Shown here: piece after piece, positions 60,150 through 64,000 of the stretch | Position numbering within the stretch: the first letter of the stretch is position 1 | How the letters are laid out: each line of letters starts with the position of its first letter | Source of the DNA: an uncultured Bacilli bacterium | Lineage (GTDB): Bacteria; Bacillota_I; Bacilli_A; RF39; UBA660 | Direction of reading: 5' to 3' | Assembly: GCA_934090735.1 (NCBI GenBank) | Contig: CAKOJR010000003.1 | Location: 1 to 64,000, forward strand | Length of the DNA stretch: 64,000 bases | Notes under the pieces: model-generated | The model's input: only the letters and a program-made list of their open reading frames with translations | Database searches by the model: none | What the model was told of the DNA's origin: nothing | Made by a program: the position numbers and the translations under genes

Positions 60150-62321
60150 ATGGAAGAAATTGTTCGTATTTTAAGAAGAAAAACTGTTAATGATTGTTAT
60201 ATGAGGTATGATTATGAGTCTTTGAAAAAACTTATTTTGGAAGAAGAACCAAATATTGCGGATGTTGATAAATTTATATTTGAGCTTGAACAAAAAGGTT
60301 ATATTTATTCATCTAATGGTTTTTATAGGGTGGTTAGAGAAACAACTAAAAAAGGAATACTTGATGTGACGCATCGAGGTACATTATTTATCATGGATGG
60401 TGATAAAAAAAGACACGTTGATTCAGGTAATTTGAAAGGTGCTTTACCTAATGATGTGGTCTTATATGATACTTTAGATGATGAAGTTAAAATACTTAAA
60501 GTTCTTAAGAGAAACTGTCCAAATGTTGTTTGCGAGGTTGTTCAAAAAGAAAATGGTAAGTATAAGCTTGAACCTAAAAAAGTTAGAGGCATGCTAAATA
60601 TTAATATTAGTCAGGATGTTTTAAGTAAGCTTGGTAATGGAAGTTATGTACTTGTTAAACTTGATAAAGAAATGAAATACGGCATGTATGATGGTGAAGT
60701 TGTTAAACCAATAGTTTTAAATGGGAAAATTGATAGAGATTTAGCAATGGTTGCATTTAGTAACGGGTTTGACACTGAGTTTTCGCCAGCTTCAATGAAA
60801 GAAGTTAAAGCACTACCTAATGAGGTTACTTCTGAGGAGATTGAAGAGCGAAAAGATAATGATTTTAGAGATGAACTTATATTTACGATTGATGGAGCAG
60901 ATACTAAAGATATGGATGATGCGGTTAGCTTAAAAATGCTTCCTAATGGGAATTATGAGTTAGGTGTACACATTGCTAATGTTTCTCATTATTTAAGAAT
61001 GTGCCCTCATTTACTTGCTGAAGCAAAACAAAGAAGTACTAGTTTGTATATGCTTAATACGGTTATACCAATGCTTCCACCCAAATTATCCGACTGGTTA
61101 TGTTCATTAAATCCAAATGTTCCTCGATTAGCAAAATCAGTAATTATGGAAATTGATTCGGAAGGAAATGTAGTAAACTCCAGAATATGTGATTCGGTAA
61201 TTAACTCCAAAAAGAAAATGACTTATGATGATGTTAATAGAATATTAGAAGATGGCACAGTTCCTCCTGGATATGAAGATTTTAAAGATACTTTATTACA
61301 AATGGATAAACTTAGTAAGATTATTGGTGATAAGAAGTTTGATAATGGTGAGGTTAACTTCTGTTCTTCTGAAACAAATGTTGAGCTTGGACAAGACGGT
61401 AAGGCAGCTAAAGTTAGTAAGGTTACAACATTATCTGCTGAAAAGTTAATTGAGAGATTTATGATTCTTGCGAATGAAACCGTTGCTAGTTATGTTGATA
61501 TGATAGATTTACCATTTGTTTATAGGGTTCATGAAGGGCCTAATCCAATTAAATTACAACAGGCGTTAAAAATTATTAATACTTTGGGGTACAATATTCC
61601 AGAGGGTAAAATAATGAAGAGTCCGAGACTAATTAAAGATATTTTAGATAAAGTTAAGGATAGTGACCAGTTTCCTCTACTATCTAGTTTATTACTTGTT
61701 AGTATGAGCAGGGCTAGATATTCAAAGGATAATATTGGACATTTTGCTTTGGCATCTAAGGCTTATACACATTTTACGAGTCCAATTAGGCGTTTTCCAG
61801 ATACAATGGTTCACTTCTTATTAGATTATTATAATGACGTAGCTTTAGGTAATAAAACTGTTAGTATTGATACTTTGAATAAGTTAGAATGTGATTTAGA
61901 GGAAGCTTGTGATTTTGCTTCTATTAGAGAAAGACAAGCTGATAGAGCTGAATACCAAGCAAGCAGACGTAAAATAATGGATTATATGAAGTCTTTAGTT
62001 GGTGAGAGTTTTGAAGCGGTTATTAATATGATTGACAGAAAAGAAGTAAGTGTTACTACGGATAGTGGTATTAGTGGTACGATTCCATTTAGAGATGTGC
62101 TAGGTGATAGTTTCTTCTTTCACGAGAATAATTTTATGCTTATTGGCCGTCATTCAAAAAAGAAATACAAGATTGGTAATAGGGTTGTAGTTACTGTTAA
62201 GGGTGTTAATGAATTTGAAGAAAAGGTATTATTTACTTTAGATAAGAATTTATCAAGAGCTTATGCAGAAAGCAAAGAGGATTATGGTTGTAAAACTATG
62301 AGAAAAAAAAGGAAAGCATAA
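60150..62321 (+). CDS. rnr: Ribonuclease R
   Basis: 723 residues. 3'-5' exoribonuclease of the RNB family. An N-terminal helix-turn-helix, cold-shock domains, the RNB core with catalytic TIDGADTKDMDDAVSL and YMLNTVIPMLPPKLSDWLCSLN, and a C-terminal S1 domain (VINMIDRKEVSVTTDSGISG). The ATG at 60150 is preceded by GGGGTG; a GTG four codons earlier is an alternative. smpB and secG, often nearby, are not in this window. Confidence 0.95.
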   Translation: MEEIVRILRRKTVNDCYMRYDYESLKKLILEEEPNIADVDKFIFELEQKGYIYSSNGFYRVVRETTKKGILDVTHRGTLFIMDGDKKRHVDSGNLKGALPNDVVLYDTLDDEVKILKVLKRNCPNVVCEVVQKENGKYKLEPKKVRGMLNINISQDVLSKLGNGSYVLVKLDKEMKYGMYDGEVVKPIVLNGKIDRDLAMVAFSNGFDTEFSPASMKEVKALPNEVTSEEIEERKDNDFRDELIFTIDGADTKDMDDAVSLKMLPNGNYELGVHIANVSHYLRMCPHLLAEAKQRSTSLYMLNTVIPMLPPKLSDWLCSLNPNVPRLAKSVIMEIDSEGNVVNSRICDSVINSKKKMTYDDVNRILEDGTVPPGYEDFKDTLLQMDKLSKIIGDKKFDNGEVNFCSSETNVELGQDGKAAKVSKVTTLSAEKLIERFMILANETVASYVDMIDLPFVYRVHEGPNPIKLQQALKIINTLGYNIPEGKIMKSPRLIKDILDKVKDSDQFPLLSSLLLVSMSRARYSKDNIGHFALASKAYTHFTSPIRRFPDTMVHFLLDYYNDVALGNKTVSIDTLNKLECDLEEACDFASIRERQADRAEYQASRRKIMDYMKSLVGESFEAVINMIDRKEVSVTTDSGISGTIPFRDVLGDSFFFHENNFMLIGRHSKKKYKIGNRVVVTVKGVNEFEEKVLFTLDKNLSRAYAESKEDYGCKTMRKKRKA

Positions 62322-62347
62322 AAAAAGGAAGTTGTTGCTTCCTTTTT
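62322..62347. terminator. Bidirectional terminator between rnr and pheT
   Basis: AAAAAGGAAG / CTTCCTTTTT 10-bp stem with a 6-base loop, with T-runs for each direction; contains the end of pheT. Confidence 0.85.
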
Positions 62348-64000
62348 AGTTTTCTTGAATTTCTAGGTTGTTTGTTCTAATGTGTTTTATGAACTCTGTT
62401 TTGAAGTTTTCTAGTTCTTCACTTGTTAGAGTTCTTTCTTTTGATCCTAAACTATACCTAATTGTAATTTTTTTATTGTTATCATTTTCGTATATATCCA
62501 TAAGTTTATAGTTTAGAATAATTTCATTATGATATTTACTTAGAATGTTTTCTAGAGTGCTATAAAGCATGTCTTTTGGAGATATGATTGTATAGTCTAA
62601 AGTTGATACTGGATATTTACTTACTACTTCGTATAGAACTGTTTGATTTTCTAATTCTGTAAATAAGTCAAAGTCGATGTCAAGGGCGATGAATACTTTC
62701 TTTTTATTTATTTTATTGGTAATAGTACTGTTAAATACTTTGATTTGACCTAAGCATTTATTTAGTCCATAAATGTCCATTGTTAAATCGTTTTCATAAT
62801 ATTCTTCGGCTGTTCCTTCTTTGAATTCCACTTTAATATTTTTTAAATCATTAAACAAATTATAACAAAGAGTTTTGATTTCATAGTAAGCTTCTTTAAT
62901 TTTATCAGCGTCTTTTACTAGTAGTAGAGATAATCTACGGTGATTTTCTTTATTATTTATGGTTGTACCTATTTCGAATAAACCGAATTCGTTATAATTT
63001 TTTAGATTTACAGTTGCTGCTTCAAGCATTGCTAGTGATAGGTCTTTTCTTAGGATGTTATCATCGGTTTTACCTAGAAGGTAGGTGTTTTCTAAGTTGA
63101 TATCTAGTTTCTTTAAGAATGCTGATTTATGCCATAGATATGTATGAATTTCGTGGTATCCTTTATTATTTGCTAGATATCTTTTTGCTTCGTATTCATC
63201 ATTAAAGACTTGTTCATTAGGAGCAAATGTGCAGTCCATTTTTAGTGGGATGTGCTCGAAGTTTTCATATCCATACATACGTGAGATTTCTTCGACGATA
63301 TCTGCGGCAATTGTGATGTCTTTAGTTGATCTAAATGTTGGAGCAATTATTTCAAATGAATCTTCTTTTGGAGTTACTTTGAATTCTAGACTAGTTAAAA
63401 TTTTAGTTACTAGTTCGTCTTTAATTTCAAAGCCAAGACTTTTATATAGATAGTCTTTCTTTAGTTCAATATGATTTTCTTCTTGTTTTTTTGGATATAC
63501 GTCAGTAATGTTTGAGGCAAATGTTAAGTCTTTATTTTCATCTTTAAGAAGTTTTATAAATCTTCTTGATGCTAGCATTGCTAGGTTTGGATCTAGGCTT
63601 TTTTCGTATCTAGCACTAGCTTCTGTTCTTAGGCCTATACTAAGAGCTGTTTTACGAACTGTGTAAGCATTAAATGTAGCACTTTCTAGAACGATGCTTG
63701 TAGTGTCTTCTACTATTTCACTATCTAAGCCACCCATTACACCAGCAATTGCGAAGTACTTTCCGCCATTTTTAATCATTAAGTCTTCGTTTGTTAGGTT
63801 TCTTTCGGTGCCGTCTAGAGTTGTGTATTTATCACCGTTATTTGCTAGGCCTACTTCAATATTTTTTACGACTCTAGCATCAAAAGCGTGCATTGGTTGT
63901 CCTAGTTCAAGCATGATGTAGTTGGTTAAATCTACTAGTAAGTTTATAGAACGCATTCCAGCATAATATAGGAATACTTGCATCCATAACGGGGTTACAT
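62346..64000 (-). CDS. pheT: Phenylalanyl-tRNA synthetase beta subunit, 5' end missing
   Basis: The frame is open to the edge: upstream of an apparent ATG (63983) it continues as VTPLW, which matches the PheT segment SPLWMQ...AGIRPINNVVDLTNY, so the gene begins outside the window and that ATG is internal. About 552 residues are visible: B3/B4 domain (YIMLELGQPMHAFDA, IAGVMGGLDSEI, SARYEKSLDPN), B5, catalytic-like core and a C-terminal FDX-ACB anticodon domain. Charges tRNA-Phe with PheS, which is probably just outside. Confidence 0.95.
   Translation of the reverse strand, partial: VTPLWMQVFLYYAGMRSINLLVDLTNYIMLELGQPMHAFDARVVKNIEVGLANNGDKYTTLDGTERNLTNEDLMIKNGGKYFAIAGVMGGLDSEIVEDTTSIVLESATFNAYTVRKTALSIGLRTEASARYEKSLDPNLAMLASRRFIKLLKDENKDLTFASNITDVYPKKQEENHIELKKDYLYKSLGFEIKDELVTKILTSLEFKVTPKEDSFEIIAPTFRSTKDITIAADIVEEISRMYGYENFEHIPLKMDCTFAPNEQVFNDEYEAKRYLANNKGYHEIHTYLWHKSAFLKKLDINLENTYLLGKTDDNILRKDLSLAMLEAATVNLKNYNEFGLFEIGTTINNKENHRRLSLLLVKDADKIKEAYYEIKTLCYNLFNDLKNIKVEFKEGTAEEYYENDLTMDIYGLNKCLGQIKVFNSTITNKINKKKVFIALDIDFDLFTELENQTVLYEVVSKYPVSTLDYTIISPKDMLYSTLENILSKYHNEIILNYKLMDIYENDNNKKITIRYSLGSKERTLTSEELENFKTEFIKHIRTNNLEIQEN

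Noticed and set aside
1..64000. Mollicute-type TGA-Trp code
   Set aside because: Genes such as the TagA fusion and the 52-residue protein end at TGA, and Trp is TGG in conserved positions.
1..64000. CRISPR array, prophage or defence island
   Set aside because: No regularly spaced repeats, cas genes, phage structural genes or restriction systems were seen. The holin-family gene at 19680 belongs to a chromosomal membrane family.

Overview
The window is AT-rich, gene-dense chromosomal DNA of a low-GC Gram-positive bacterium (Bacilli/Firmicutes side). Supporting signs are strong AGGAGG-type ribosome sites, TTGACA-17-TATAAT promoters, a glmS ribozyme ahead of glmS, an L10 leader ahead of rplJ, Tex, YitT, LtaS-like and TagGH/TagO-type wall proteins, and an rpsL-rpsG-fusA-tuf block. 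TGA is used as a normal stop and TGG encodes Trp, so this is not a recoded mollicute. Many membrane-anchored proteins are unrecognised and several have lost their catalytic motifs, which suggests a poorly studied, probably host-associated uncultured Bacilli lineage. The lineage is inference; no marker here fixes it.

Layout. 1-7.1 kb: a partial unknown gene, tRNA-Gly, tex, a large membrane protein, a radical-SAM protein, a single-ring ClpA/B-like ATPase and a YitT transporter. 7.1-11.5 kb: the str block (rpsL, rpsG, fusA, tuf) with its promoter and a structured leader. 11.5-14.5 kb: a self-regulated YtrA-type ABC module with a perfect palindromic operator on its promoter, and a three-gene set of small membrane proteins that resemble pilin-like proteins plus a cysteine-poor thioredoxin-fold lipoprotein. 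14.5-17.9 kb: secE-nusG, rplK-rplA and rplJ-rplL, each with its own promoter and, for the ribosomal pairs, an RNA leader. 18-28 kb: housekeeping and envelope genes (thioredoxin-reductase-like flavoprotein, lgt, uvrA, dusB, pduL, a MacB-type ABC protein).

28-41.5 kb is an envelope-glycopolymer region. A tight run from 41.45 to 31.4 kb encodes a secreted TasA/camelysin-like protein, a fused polymerase/ligase-TagA protein, TagG and TagH exporters, two glycosyltransferases, UDP-GlcNAc 2-epimerase and an LtaS-like sulfatase-fold enzyme. A second run (31.35 to 28.0 kb) holds a glycosyltransferase, a HAD-phosphatase/GtrA fusion, a CDP-alcohol phosphatidyltransferase and a stand-alone GtrA. The lipid-carrier priming enzyme TagO and the UDP-GlcNAc precursor enzyme GlmS lie just upstream (42.1-46.7 kb) and are separated by an intact-looking ISL3-family insertion sequence that landed exactly in their shared bidirectional terminator.

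46.7-64 kb: truA preceded by two degenerate ABC ATPases in the place usually held by ecfA genes, a CtpA protease, a BrkB-family protein, a sensor with two solute-binding domains and a degenerate GGDEF, ligA, pcrA, an XRE regulator with an inactivated ImmA-like domain, rnr, and the 3' part of pheT running off the window.

No CRISPR array, prophage or classical defence island is visible. The most unusual elements are the polymerase-TagA and HAD-GtrA fusions, the thioredoxin reductase without a recognisable NADPH site, the pseudo-EcfA pair, the pilin-like trio and the insertion sequence that replaces the terminator it breaks.
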